Positions 17,112 to 25,905 of a DNA stretch of 64,000 nt are shown here, in pieces. Position 1 is the stretch's first letter, and the number at the start of each line of letters is the position of its first letter. The position numbers and the translations under genes were made by a program. The notes beneath the pieces were generated by a model. The model made no database searches, was not told the origin of the DNA, and saw nothing but the letters and a program-made list of their open reading frames with translations. The DNA lies in the NCBI GenBank assembly GCA_043808325.1, contig JAZDEY010000041.1:1-64000 (forward strand). Direction: 5' to 3'. Origin of the DNA: JAZDEY01 sp043808325 [NCBI: Candidatus Eiseniibacteriota bacterium] (GTDB lineage Bacteria; Arandabacterota; Arandabacteria; Arandabacterales).

Positions 17112-18463
17112 CACGCCTTCTTCCCCTTTCGTAGAGCCAGGATCTGTCTCCACTTCTCCAATCTAGACTTTATCGTCGCCTCATAACCCCGATCGGTGGG
17201 CTCATAGTATTTAGCGCCTCTCAGGGCATCGGGCAAGTAGGTGGCATCGACGATCGCCTCGGGGTCATCGTGGGGATACCTGTAGCCCTTGCCGAATCCG
17301 AGCTCTGACATCAGGTGCGTCGGGGCGTTCCTTATGTGGAAGGGTACAGGCGGAGTCCCCTTTGAGATCACGTCCTCACGGGCTCTCTCGTAGGCCTTGC
17401 AGACCGCATTGCTCTTGGGTGCGGTCGCCAGGTACACGGCGGCCTGCGCAAGCGCCAGATTGCCCTCGGGAATGCCGATGAAGTCGACGGCGTCCTTGGC
17501 GGCAATAGCCACGGCCAATGCCTGGGGATCGGCATTTCCGATATCTTCGGAAGCGAACCGCACCATCCTGCGCGCGATATAGAGCGGATCTTCTCCCGCC
17601 TCCAGCATCCGGGCAAGCCAGTAGAGTGCGGCATCGGGATCGCTTCCGCGCAGACTTTTGTGGAGTGCGGATATGATGTTGTAGTGCTCCTCCCCCATCC
17701 GGTCGTAAAGCAGCGCCTTCTTCTGCATGGCGTCTTCCACGGTCTTGAGATCTATCCGTCTCACGCCGTCCATGTCAGGGCCGGTCGCCGCGACCGCGAG
17801 CTCGACCGCATTGAGCGCGATCCGGGCATCGCCATCGGCCTGATTGGCCAGGTGCTCGAGCGCATCCTCACTCAACTCGATCTTGAGGGCGCCGAGGCCG
17901 CGTTCCTCGTCTTTGAGCGCCCGCTCCACGATCTCTCTCAGATTATCCTTGGCGAGCTTCTCGAGCACGACCACCCTCGAGCGCGAGAGCAGCGCCGAGA
18001 TCACTTCGAAAGACGGGTTTTCGGTGGTCGCGCCGATCAGGATTATGGTGCCGTTCTCGACATGAGGCAGGAAGGCATCCTGCTGGGCCTTGTTGAACCG
18101 GTGGATCTCATCCGCGAAGAGTATGGTCTTCCGGCCCTCGGCCGACATATTCATCCCGGCGGTCGCGACAACTTCCCTTATCTCTTTGACGCCGGCAGTG
18201 ACCGCGCTGAAGCCGATAAAACTCGCCCCGGTCGCGGTTGAGATCAGATGGGCCAGCGTGGTCTTGCCCGTGCCGGGAGGACCCCAGAAAATCAGGGACT
18301 GGATCTCGCCGCGCTCGAGCGCTTTCCTCAGGACCGAGTCTCGCCCCAGGATGTGTTCCTGGCCGACGAATTCGTCAAAGGTCCTCGGCCTCATACGGTC
18401 GGCAAGGGGGCGTTTCTCCACCTTGTGGCCCGGGCCCTTCGAGAAAAGGTCGGCTTCAGTCAC
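17111..18463 (-). CDS. rarA: replication-associated recombination protein A (MgsA/RarA)
   Basis: An AAA+ ATPase of 450 residues acting at stalled replication forks with single-strand DNA-binding protein. Walker A G-P-P-G-T-G-K-T-T-L sits near residue 60 and Walker B is F-A-D-E-I-H-R-F-N-K. Next come sensor residues in T-T-E-N-P-S-F-E, then the MgsA C-terminal tetramerisation domain with H-Y-N-I-I-S-A-L-H-K-S and S-D-P-D-A-A-L-Y-W. The start is GTG with GGAGG 7 bases upstream. It is a housekeeping gene placed between ygeW and arcC and coupled to arcC by a one-base overlap. Confidence 0.95.
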   Translation of the reverse strand: MTEADLFSKGPGHKVEKRPLADRMRPRTFDEFVGQEHILGRDSVLRKALERGEIQSLIFWGPPGTGKTTLAHLISTATGASFIGFSAVTAGVKEIREVVATAGMNMSAEGRKTILFADEIHRFNKAQQDAFLPHVENGTIILIGATTENPSFEVISALLSRSRVVVLEKLAKDNLREIVERALKDEERGLGALKIELSEDALEHLANQADGDARIALNAVELAVAATGPDMDGVRRIDLKTVEDAMQKKALLYDRMGEEHYNIISALHKSLRGSDPDAALYWLARMLEAGEDPLYIARRMVRFASEDIGNADPQALAVAIAAKDAVDFIGIPEGNLALAQAAVYLATAPKSNAVCKAYERAREDVISKGTPPVPFHIRNAPTHLMSELGFGKGYRYPHDDPEAIVDATYLPDALRGAKYYEPTDRGYEATIKSRLEKWRQILALRKGKKA

Positions 18464-18476
18464 AGCGGTGCCTCCA

Positions 18477-19448
18477 CTACATGGTGAGTGCCATTATGGC
18501 TTTGGCGGTGTGCAGCCGGTTCTCGGCCTCGTCGAAGACCACCGAGCGCGGTCCGTCGATAACGTCATTGGTTACTTCGTAACCGCGGTCGGCCGGCAGG
18601 GGGTGCATGTAGATCCCGTCACCTGCGGCGAGATCCATCCTGCGCGTATCGCACTTCCAGGTCTTGTAGTTCTCGGCGATCCCGGCCGCCTCGGGTTTGT
18701 CTTCGGTTGTGAGGTAGCAGCCCCAGGACTTGGGATAGACCACGTTGGCGCCCTTGAAGGCCGCGTCCATGTCGTCGACCACCTCGAAACTTCCCCCGCT
18801 TGAGGCAGCGTTCTTATTGGCCTGCTCGACTATCTCCGGCTTCAGCTTGAACTCGGGCGGATGAGCGATCGTCACCTTCATACCGAAGCGCGTCATCAGC
18901 AGCGCCAGCGATTGGGGCACCGATATCGGCCGCACATACTTGGGGGCATAGACCCACGAGCACGTGAAACGTAGGCCTTTGAGATTCTTGCCGAAACGCT
19001 CACGTACGGTCATCAGATCGGCTATGGCCTGAGTCGGATGATAGTAGTCGCACTGCATGTTGATCGCGGGGATGGATGCGCTCGCGGCAACCTCGTTTAT
19101 GAACTTGTTGCCGATCTTCCAGTCGCAGTTCCGGATCGCAATACCGTGGCCATAGCGGCTCAAGACCTTCGCGGTGTCATAGGCGTTCTCTCCATGGGCA
19201 ATCTGGATCGAGCTTGCCAGGAGATCGTTGGCGTGGCCGCCCAGCTGAGTCATACCGGTCTCAAACGCGTTTCGCGTACGCGTGGACTGCTCGAAGAAGA
19301 TCATGAAGAGCGTCTTGGCGTCCAAGTACTTGTGAGGAACTCCCTTCTTCATCTTGGCCTTGAGCTCCGCCGCGCATTTGAGCAATTCCTCCAGCTCCTC
19401 GGTGCTCCAATCCATGTCGGAGATAAAGTGGCGTCCTTTAAGGTTCAT
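18477..19448 (-). CDS. ygeW: knotted carbamoyltransferase, YgeW-like
   Basis: A carbamoyl-phosphate-dependent transferase of 323 residues. The phosphate motif S-T-R-T-R is at about 55-59 and H-P-T-Q about 143. A proline-bearing loop (Y-V-R-P-I-S-V-P-Q) resembles the knotted YgeW/N-acetylornithine group. Near the end, H-P-L-P-A-D stands where ornithine transcarbamoylases have H-C-L-P, so the usual Cys is Pro. E. coli YgeW is longer (about 400 residues). In purine/urate-degrading clusters YgeW works with YgeY and carbamate kinase to recover carbamoyl phosphate; its physiological substrate is poorly known. AAAAGGAGA precedes the ATG. It lies 12 bases after ygeY. Confidence 0.8.
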   Translation of the reverse strand: MNLKGRHFISDMDWSTEELEELLKCAAELKAKMKKGVPHKYLDAKTLFMIFFEQSTRTRNAFETGMTQLGGHANDLLASSIQIAHGENAYDTAKVLSRYGHGIAIRNCDWKIGNKFINEVAASASIPAINMQCDYYHPTQAIADLMTVRERFGKNLKGLRFTCSWVYAPKYVRPISVPQSLALLMTRFGMKVTIAHPPEFKLKPEIVEQANKNAASSGGSFEVVDDMDAAFKGANVVYPKSWGCYLTTEDKPEAAGIAENYKTWKCDTRRMDLAAGDGIYMHPLPADRGYEVTNDVIDGPRSVVFDEAENRLHTAKAIMALTM

Positions 19449-19460
19449 GGTCGTCTCCTT

Positions 19461-20669
19461 TTAACTTGAATATACAAAAGGGAAGAGCGCATAGAAAGCG
19501 GCGGATTTCCATAGGTCGTCGACTCTAACCTGGTCGTCGGCCGAATGGGCATGCTTTTCCTCCGCAGGCCCGAACCCGATTGTCGGTATCCGTGCTATCC
19601 CCATCGAGTAGTTGCCGTCCGTGGAAAACACCCATTTGCCCACGCTCGCGCGCTCTCCGAAAAGAGCCTGATATGTCTCTTGGGCGCGAGTGACGGTAGG
19701 CGAATCCTCCTCCACGGTCCAGGCCGGGAAGAATTTCTCCCGCTTCCCGGCAAAACCCTTGTAGCTCGGTCTGGAATATTCCGTGATTCTCACCTCACCC
19801 TTGGTGAACCGGGCGATCTCATCGATCTCCCGCGCGATGCTCTCGCGGGTATCGGTGGGGACAACTCGTCTGTCCACGTAAATCCTACAGAGCTCGGGCA
19901 CCGCATTGAGCGACGGGGTGGCACAGTCGATGCTGGTGACTGCGATTGATCCCTTGCCGAGGAACGGATCGACAGCGAGCCTCTCGGCCAACCACTTGAT
20001 GCCCTCGATCACCGGCGTCATCTTGTAAATGGCGTTCTCGCCCCTCTCAGGTGCGCTCGCATGGCAGGACACCCCTCGAGTGACGACCTCGAGCTCGGCC
20101 CGCCCGCGGTGACCCCGGTTGATCGCCAGGTTGGTGCACTCACCCAGCACCACGCATTCGGGCTTTATGCTCTTCTCTTCCAGCAGTGCCGCGAGGGCGA
20201 GCCCCTCGCAGGCTTCTTCCTGAACAATGCCGGCAACGTATAGTGTGAAATCGCCCTCCCGGGCAAGCCGGGCGAGAATCTTGAGCCCCGCGACCATGCA
20301 GGCGATTCCCGCCTTGTTGTCCGATGCTCCTCTCCCATAGATTATGTCATCTCGTCTCACTGCGGCAAACGGTTCTGTCTTCCAGCAGGCCGGATCGCCA
20401 ACCCCAACCGTGTCCACGTGGGAATCGTAAAGGATCACCCGCTTGCCGCTGCCGAACTTTCCAACCACGTTGCCGATGGAATCGGTGAAGACCTCGGGGA
20501 GTCCCAAGCCTTTCATTTCATGCTCAAGCAGGCTTATCACCGCGCCCTCCTCACAGCTGGCGCTGGGGATCCTGACGAGCCGTTGGACGAGATCGGCAAC
20601 ATACTCCCGCTCCTCACGCGCTATCTTATGTATCTCTTTGTGTATCTCTTTGCTGAACTGATCGATCAT
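19461..20669 (-). CDS. ygeY: M20-family hydrolase, YgeY type (selenium-metabolism linked)
   Basis: A zinc-dependent M20 amidohydrolase/peptidase of 402 residues. Metal-site motifs are Y-D-S-H-V-D-T-V, G-R-G-A-S-D-N-K-A-G and the catalytic pair in V-Q-E-E-A-C-E-G; S-T-D-G-N-Y-S and H-A-H-S-A-D-D follow, with a dimerisation domain in between. YgeY proteins occur beside selenium-dependent molybdenum hydroxylases and in the purine/urate cluster, where they hydrolyse an N-acyl or carbamoyl amino-acid intermediate. The neighbours here (hydroxylase FAD subunit, YqeB, YgeW) match exactly. GGAGAAGCG precedes the ATG. A short hydrophilic repeat (K-E-I-H-K-E-I-H-K) lies at the N-terminus. Confidence 0.88.
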   Translation of the reverse strand: MIDQFSKEIHKEIHKIAREEREYVADLVQRLVRIPSASCEEGAVISLLEHEMKGLGLPEVFTDSIGNVVGKFGSGKRVILYDSHVDTVGVGDPACWKTEPFAAVRRDDIIYGRGASDNKAGIACMVAGLKILARLAREGDFTLYVAGIVQEEACEGLALAALLEEKSIKPECVVLGECTNLAINRGHRGRAELEVVTRGVSCHASAPERGENAIYKMTPVIEGIKWLAERLAVDPFLGKGSIAVTSIDCATPSLNAVPELCRIYVDRRVVPTDTRESIAREIDEIARFTKGEVRITEYSRPSYKGFAGKREKFFPAWTVEEDSPTVTRAQETYQALFGERASVGKWVFSTDGNYSMGIARIPTIGFGPAEEKHAHSADDQVRVDDLWKSAAFYALFPFVYSS

Positions 20670-20714
20670 CGCTTCTCCTTCCCGTCTCCGGCGCCGTGGC
20701 CGTCGGCCGCGGGC

Positions 20715-21575
20715 TCATTCCAAGAGATCATGCCAGGCCGCTTCAACCAGCCGGGACACGATCACGCCCACGACATGCCGCCGGTATTCCGCGGTCGCTC
20801 GTATGTCGGTTATGGGATCGCACTCGCGGGAAGCGGCCTCGCCGGCCTCTCTTGCGAGCTCGGCGGTCGGAGGCGCTCCTTCAAGCAGGGCTTCAGCCCG
20901 GCGCATCCTGATCGGCCGGTCGGCCACGGCGCCGCAGGCTAACCTCACGTCTTCAAGTCCGCCGTTGGCGGCTCGCGCCACGATAGCGGCGCTTGCAACC
21001 GAGATCGCCACGGCGTTCCTCAGTCCGATCTTGGCAAAGTCGGTGTAGAAGCCGGCCCCAGGCTTCTCGAAAGAGATCCCGGATATTAGCTCATCGGGCC
21101 TCAAGGCCGTGATCCCCGGGCCCCGCACAAAATCCTCAAGATCGAGATCCCGCTCGCCATCTACGCTTCGGACGATCACCCTGGCGCCCAGCGCCAGGAG
21201 GGGCGGATAGAGGTCGCCTGCCGGCGACGCATTGGCAAGATTGCCGCCCGCGGTACCGACGTTTCTTATCTGCGGAGATCCGATCGAAGAGGCTGCATGC
21301 TTGAGCGCGTGCACCCGGCCCAGGGTGCGGTCGGCTGCGATCTCGCCGGGTGTGAGTGCGGAACCAAACGAGATCCCGCCGTCGCCGGCCCTGACGAATC
21401 TCAGTTCCGCGACTCCGCCTATTGCGATCAGCATCCTCGGTTGCCTCGTCTTGGCCCGCATCAGCACGTGAAGATCGGTGCCGCCTGCAATCAGCGCGGC
21501 CTCTCCGGAATATTGCCTCAGCGACCGGAGACAGTGATCAAGACTCTCGGGTCTGATCAATTCAAACTCAGGCAT
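20715..21575 (-). CDS. FAD-binding subunit of a xanthine-dehydrogenase-type hydroxylase
   Basis: A PCMH-type FAD subunit of 286 residues (CoxM/XdhB/YgfM family). It passes electrons between the [2Fe-2S] subunit and the acceptor. FAD-binding motifs are A-G-G-T-D-L near 32 and the longer N-V-G-T-A-G-G-N-L-A-N-A-S-P-A-G-D around 110. The C-terminal third matches the CO-dehydrogenase flavoprotein C-terminal domain. It overlaps yqeB by 8 bases. The matching iron-sulfur subunit is separate at 26376-26840. The molybdopterin subunit that should complete the enzyme is not in this window. Confidence 0.92.
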   Translation of the reverse strand: MPEFELIRPESLDHCLRSLRQYSGEAALIAGGTDLHVLMRAKTRQPRMLIAIGGVAELRFVRAGDGGISFGSALTPGEIAADRTLGRVHALKHAASSIGSPQIRNVGTAGGNLANASPAGDLYPPLLALGARVIVRSVDGERDLDLEDFVRGPGITALRPDELISGISFEKPGAGFYTDFAKIGLRNAVAISVASAAIVARAANGGLEDVRLACGAVADRPIRMRRAEALLEGAPPTAELAREAGEAASRECDPITDIRATAEYRRHVVGVIVSRLVEAAWHDLLE

Positions 21576-22467
21576 GGGTACGCGACCACCAGTGCATTAT
21601 CGCCTCGAGCACACCCCCCGCAACCGCACGCCCCTTGTCCGATATCGTACGGGGATCGATCTCGCTGCCACGCGGATCGACGTCCCCGATCTTCTGGCCC
21701 TTCTCGACATTCACACCATCTGAAATGAGACCCCTGAGCAGGCCCTCAAGGCTTGCGACGACATCGGTCCGCTCGCCGGCGCGAGCCCCGACGGCCGCCT
21801 CACCGGCCCGAACCTCACCCGCCGCCGTGCCGGCAGCAGCAGCGACCACCACACCCACCACCTGCCCCCCGGCAACAAGATCGCCGACCTTGGCCCGGGC
21901 GGTGAAGACCCCCGAGGCAGGAGATCTTATCAGTCTCTCATCGGAGTATCCGCAGATTTCTCCGGGTATTCCCGTATCCGCTTCTGCACAGCCGTCATAG
22001 ATCGCTCGCCCAAGGCCGTGGCCACGGTTGGTCTCAATCACCGCGTGCACATCCTCCGGGGCTGTGAAGCCGGGACCCAGACCTATCACCAACGGGGCAA
22101 CATCCCTGGACATGTCCTCCTTGCGCTTGAGCATCCGCGCATCGATGAGGACATCGGCCCGGAGGTCTCGAGCAAGCATCCGGTAAGCGCCTTGCTCTAG
22201 CCGCAGCGCCAGGACGGGAATCCTGCCGCCGGCTGCAATTCCAAAAGCCTCGTCTACGGTACCAGCCTTGACCGCAGTCACGCCCTCCACCTCTATTGCT
22301 CCGGCGCGGAGCGCCATGGCAAAGCATACTTCGGTTCTGATGCACGTGGGCGCGTCGAGGTCGGCAACAAAGACCTCCATCCCCGATCTTGCGAGCCGGT
22401 GCGAAACGGCCGAGCCCAGCTCGCCCCCACCAAGAACCAGCACCATGGGCAGCCCGCGAGCGATCAT
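21568..22467 (-). CDS. yqeB: YqeB, selenium-dependent molybdenum hydroxylase system protein (EF2563 family)
   Basis: A member of the YqeB/EF2563 family (299 residues), found only with selenium-dependent molybdenum hydroxylases and thought to take part in making or inserting their labile selenium cofactor. It begins with a nucleotide-binding glycine motif V-L-G-G-G-E-L-G-S-A. The middle contains G-L-G-P-G-F, and a biotinyl-like strand pattern (S-P-A-S-G-V-F, G-D-L-V-A-G-G-Q) follows. The ATG at 22467 overlaps the xdhC stop as ATGA. The frame continues to 22494, but that start is rejected. A low-complexity Ala/Gly/Val stretch lies near the centre of the second half. Confidence 0.88.
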   Translation of the reverse strand: MIARGLPMVLVLGGGELGSAVSHRLARSGMEVFVADLDAPTCIRTEVCFAMALRAGAIEVEGVTAVKAGTVDEAFGIAAGGRIPVLALRLEQGAYRMLARDLRADVLIDARMLKRKEDMSRDVAPLVIGLGPGFTAPEDVHAVIETNRGHGLGRAIYDGCAEADTGIPGEICGYSDERLIRSPASGVFTARAKVGDLVAGGQVVGVVVAAAAGTAAGEVRAGEAAVGARAGERTDVVASLEGLLRGLISDGVNVEKGQKIGDVDPRGSEIDPRTISDKGRAVAGGVLEAIMHWWSRTHA

Positions 22468-23261
22468 TCCCGACCTCGACGCGCCCGCCGCCACTCCAGC
22501 ACCAGCTGGCCCACGATGCTTACTGCGATTTCTTCCGGTGTGAGGGCCTCGATCGCGAGCCCAACCGGCGAGTGCACTCTCTTCAGGAACTCGCCCGGGA
22601 TGCCCTCCGCTTCGAGTTCACTCAGGGTTCGCGTGGCTTTCTGGCTGCTGCCGATCATACCGACATACTGGGGATTCGCCCGCGCGACGGCGCGCAGCCA
22701 CTCCTTGTCAAGCGCGTGCCCCCTGGTGCAGATCACAACAAAGGCCGAGGCGTCGATCTTAAGTGCCGGAGGCCAAGCGTCGGGCGAAGCCACAAACGTC
22801 GCTATGCCCGGCCCAAGACTCGCCCGTTCAAGATATTCCTCGCGATCGTCGATGACGGTCACGGCAAAGCCGACCCACCGCGCGATCCTGGCGAGCGCCC
22901 GGCCGACATGGCCGGCGCCCATTACGAAGAGCTTTCTCGCTTCGCCCAGGGGCTCGATGAAAACGGAGACCCGGCCTCCGCAGATAGCGTCGGTAGTCGG
23001 CGACTCGCCCGATAGATCAAAATCGACTACCGCAGGACATCCGTCTTCGATCGCCCGCCGGGCGCGCTCGATCGTCTCCTTTTCAAGCACACCGCCCCCG
23101 ATCGATCCGGCGGTCTCGCCGGTATCGGAGACCACCATTTTGGCGCCCACTTCCCGGGGGGCCGCTCCGGACTTAGTTATGATCGTGGCAAGGCAGACTT
23201 TCCTTCCGTGCGCCAGCCACTCGTTCGCCAGCTTGATTATCCCTTCAGCATTCTCTCTCAA
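22464..23261 (-). CDS. xdhC: XdhC-family molybdenum hydroxylase maturation protein
   Basis: A XdhC/CoxI-type protein, 265 residues, which binds molybdenum cofactor and readies it (sulfuration or selenation) for insertion into the hydroxylase. The N-terminal domain has T-I-I-T-K-S-G-A-A-P-R-E-V-G and G-S-I-G-G-G-V-L-E. The C-terminal Rossmann domain has G-A-G-H-V-G-R-A-L-A near 125. The frame is open back to 23378, inside mocA. The best start is TTG at 23261 with AAGGCGAGG upstream, overlapping mocA by 17 bases. Confidence 0.88.
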   Translation of the reverse strand: MRENAEGIIKLANEWLAHGRKVCLATIITKSGAAPREVGAKMVVSDTGETAGSIGGGVLEKETIERARRAIEDGCPAVVDFDLSGESPTTDAICGGRVSVFIEPLGEARKLFVMGAGHVGRALARIARWVGFAVTVIDDREEYLERASLGPGIATFVASPDAWPPALKIDASAFVVICTRGHALDKEWLRAVARANPQYVGMIGSSQKATRTLSELEAEGIPGEFLKRVHSPVGLAIEALTPEEIAVSIVGQLVLEWRRARRGRE

Positions 23262-23865
23262 GACCCAACCTCGCCTTAAGGGCCGCCAAGTCGGCGGCGG
23301 AATCGATGTCGAAGAGCACCTCGTCGGTCTCAACCGGAATCTCCCGGACCTCGCTACGGTGCGCCGCGAGCACTTCAACTGCCCCTCGATCGCCTTCTAT
23401 TCTCAGAATCTCCTCGCCGAGCGAAGAGCTGATGACAACAGGATGTCCCCACCTGCCGGCATGGACAGGAACGCATATCGCATGATCACCCGCGGAGTAG
23501 GACCGGACCATGACGTCGATCGTCTCAGTGCCGACCGCGGCCTTGTCGGCAAGCGAGATCATGACACCATCAGGCCTTTGGTGCTCCTGGACCCACGTCC
23601 AACCGGTCTTGAGGGATTCGCTCATCATGCAGGGTCTCGCAATCTGGAGGAAATGCACACGTTCGTTCTCGTATCGGGCCGCAATCGCAGCAAAGCCCGG
23701 CAGCCAGCCGGCTACGACCGCGCAGACCGAACGCAGGGAGCTCGCGGTATAACTGGTGAGCACCGTTTCGAACAAGGTTCGGTCGCCAAGCGGGGCCAGG
23801 AGCTTGGGGCTGCCCATCCTGGCCGACCTGCCGGCACCCAGGAGAATGCAATCGACCGTCTTCAA
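23245..23865 (-). CDS. mocA: molybdenum cofactor cytidylyltransferase-like protein (MocA/YgfJ)
   Basis: A nucleotidyltransferase of the MobA/MocA fold, 206 residues. The signature is I-L-L-G-A-G-R-S-A-R-M-G-S-P-K-L-L at the N-terminus, with later S-L-A-D-K-A in the metal site and G-H-P-V-V-I near 140. MocA converts molybdopterin to its cytosine dinucleotide form, used by xanthine-dehydrogenase-family enzymes. In selenium-hydroxylase clusters the YgfJ branch takes this place. The start is TTG with GAGGTG 6 bases upstream. It lies between yqeC and xdhC. Confidence 0.88.
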   Translation of the reverse strand: MKTVDCILLGAGRSARMGSPKLLAPLGDRTLFETVLTSYTASSLRSVCAVVAGWLPGFAAIAARYENERVHFLQIARPCMMSESLKTGWTWVQEHQRPDGVMISLADKAAVGTETIDVMVRSYSAGDHAICVPVHAGRWGHPVVISSSLGEEILRIEGDRGAVEVLAAHRSEVREIPVETDEVLFDIDSAADLAALKARLGLEREC

Positions 23866-23923
23866 GCGTCACACCTCAAATCACTTTAGGCGGCGTCCAC
23901 GCCCAGGCGCGCCGGCCCGTCAC

Positions 23924-24736
23924 CTAGGTCAGAACCAAGAAGCCTTTCCACAGGTTCTTCTCGAGAGATCCATAGACCACGCGGTCAACCTCAGTGCAGG
24001 TCTTTAGGGCGAGACCCACCTCGAAAGCCAAACTTGTCCGGCTGCGATTGGTATCAGGCCCCACCTGATTCAGATCCTGAACGTCTACCTTATTGATGAA
24101 AACGCAGAACCGCGCCTCGGGCGGCTTCTTTCCGAGATAGGATTGAGGAGCAAGCATCGCCGCCACTACAACCTGTCGGTCCACGACGGCATCGACGCCG
24201 ACGTTGGCCACCGAAGCTACCATCTCGGGCTCAAAGACCTCGTCCGAGGTCAGGGGCTTACCCAGACAATCCGCTCCCGCAACGGCAACATAGACATCGG
24301 TCGACCGGGCGACCGGCGGCTCGTCCGCCCTGGGAACCTTCAGCGACTTGCCTCTGGCTCCGTCACACTCGGCAATGACGGTCGGCCTTGGCTCGCAGGT
24401 GCGCAACGACTCCACAAACTGTGGTGAGAAACCCACGATCTTGCCTTCCACCTGCGAGCGCCCGGCAAGCACCAGGCCCTTGTCTTGAAGTCTCCTTGCG
24501 ATCTCGGCAAGGGTAGCCTCAGTCTCCTCACCCAGAACCACATCGGCCAGCGCACCCGGGGAAGGATACATGATCTTGGTCGTGGTCGTGAGAAGGACGG
24601 GACACCCGCCTCGAGCCAGTTCCCGCCCCAAGCCGTACATCAGCGAAGTCTTGCCGCCCGCCCCGACAATGCTTATGAGATTGCCGGGAGCGATGCCAAG
24701 CGCTTCGCTAAGCGATGTCCGAAGATCAAGTCTCAC
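23924..24736 (-). CDS. yqeC: YqeC, putative selenium-dependent hydroxylase accessory protein
   Basis: A YqeC-family protein (270 residues) with a P-loop-like I-S-I-V-G-A-G-G-K-T-S-L near residue 23 and G-L-V-L-A-G-R, followed by the family stretch V-I-A-E-C-D-G-A-R-G-K-S-L-K. The family occurs with YqeB in genomes having selenium-dependent molybdenum hydroxylases; its biochemical role is not settled. An open frame continues upstream to 25105, but that part is a shadow of the aminotransferase. The GTG at 24736 overlaps the aminotransferase stop as GTGA and is the sensible start. Confidence 0.88.
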   Translation of the reverse strand: MRLDLRTSLSEALGIAPGNLISIVGAGGKTSLMYGLGRELARGGCPVLLTTTTKIMYPSPGALADVVLGEETEATLAEIARRLQDKGLVLAGRSQVEGKIVGFSPQFVESLRTCEPRPTVIAECDGARGKSLKVPRADEPPVARSTDVYVAVAGADCLGKPLTSDEVFEPEMVASVANVGVDAVVDRQVVVAAMLAPQSYLGKKPPEARFCVFINKVDVQDLNQVGPDTNRSRTSLAFEVGLALKTCTEVDRVVYGSLEKNLWKGFLVLT

Positions 24737-25905
24737 TGTTTTGCTTTGGCGAGCGTCTGTTTGATTTGCCCAAGCGCCTTGGTTATGTTCTCGATCGAGT
24801 TGGCGTACGAGAACCGCAGATAGCCCTCGCCGTACTTGCCGAAGGCCGTTCCCGCGAGGCCCACAACCCCTCCCTCGTACATCAAGAGATCCGCAAGCGC
24901 CTTGGACGCCATGCCGGTGCCCTCGATATTGGGGAACACGTAGAACGCACCCTTCGGCTTGAGGCACTTGAACCCCGGGATTAGGTTCAGGCCGTCCACG
25001 ATCACATCTCTTCTTCGCCTGAACTCCTCGACCATCCTGAGGGCCCCGCTCTGATCCCCCCTGAGCCCTTCGATCCCGGCAATCTGGTTGAAGGTGCAGG
25101 TACACGAGTTGGCATTGGTCTGAAGCTGGGTGATGCCCTTGGCGAGTTCGGCAGGCATGATCCCGTAGCCCACTCTCCAGCCGGTCATCGCATAGGTCTT
25201 GGTAAAACCGTCAAGGATTATGGTCCGCTCCCGCATCCCCGGAAACGTGGCGATGCTCACGTGCTCGCCCTCATAAAGAGTCTTGGAATAGATCTCGTCC
25301 GCGAGCACCCAGATGTCGTTCTTGACGGCAATCTTAGCTATCGCCGCTATGTCTTCCCGGGTGAGCACTCCGCCGGTAGGATTCTGCGGCGAGTTTATGA
25401 TCATCATCTTGGTCTTAGGTGTAACCAGGCGGCCGAGTTCATCCACGTCAAACGAGAAATCTTTGCTCATCTCGAGCTTTATGGGAACCGCCTTCCCGCC
25501 GACGAACTCGATCACCGACTCGTAGATGGGGAAGCCCGGGTTAGGATAGATCACTTCATCGCCATCATCCACCAGGGCGAGGATGGCAAAGAACATGATC
25601 GGTTTGCCGCCGGGGGTGATCACCACTTCATCGGGTGAAATCGTGAAACCCTTGTCTTTGCCGCAGACCTCGGCGACGGCTTTCCGCAGTTCCGGCAGTC
25701 CCTGGGAAGGCCCGTAGTGAGTCTGGCCGGCCCAGATCGCCTTTACCGCTGCCTCCCTTATATTGTCCGGCGTATCAAAGTCGGGCTCGCCGATTTCCAG
25801 ATGGATCATCTCTCTGCCCTGGGCCTCGAGGGCCTTTGCCCGTGCAAGCACCTCAAAGGCGCTTTCGGTGCCCAACCTCGACATCCTCTTTGCGTACTTG
25901 ATCAT
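24733..25905 (-). CDS. class I/II PLP-dependent aminotransferase (aspartate aminotransferase-like)
   Basis: A fold-type I aminotransferase of 390 residues. The PLP lysine lies in D-G-F-T-K-T-Y-A-M-T-G-W-R-V-G-Y. N-S-P-Q-N-P-T-G-G and D-E-I-Y-S-K-T-L-Y are also present. It is close to the aspartate/N-succinyldiaminopimelate/alanine aminotransferase group and the exact substrate cannot be read from sequence. It overlaps the preceding PPC-domain gene (ATGA) and the following yqeC (GTGA), so it is embedded in the hydroxylase/purine operon. It may process an amino-acid or 2-oxo acid product of that pathway. Confidence 0.9.
   Translation of the reverse strand: MIKYAKRMSRLGTESAFEVLARAKALEAQGREMIHLEIGEPDFDTPDNIREAAVKAIWAGQTHYGPSQGLPELRKAVAEVCGKDKGFTISPDEVVITPGGKPIMFFAILALVDDGDEVIYPNPGFPIYESVIEFVGGKAVPIKLEMSKDFSFDVDELGRLVTPKTKMMIINSPQNPTGGVLTREDIAAIAKIAVKNDIWVLADEIYSKTLYEGEHVSIATFPGMRERTIILDGFTKTYAMTGWRVGYGIMPAELAKGITQLQTNANSCTCTFNQIAGIEGLRGDQSGALRMVEEFRRRRDVIVDGLNLIPGFKCLKPKGAFYVFPNIEGTGMASKALADLLMYEGGVVGLAGTAFGKYGEGYLRFSYANSIENITKALGQIKQTLAKAKQ

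Noticed and set aside
22399-23889. Long + strand open frame (496 codons) opposite yqeB, xdhC and mocA
   Set aside because: Antisense to three recognised maturation genes; no domain, start site or composition support.
24737-25105. Upstream extension of yqeC by about 123 codons
   Set aside because: The extension lies in another frame of the aminotransferase gene; the GTGA overlap gives a natural start.
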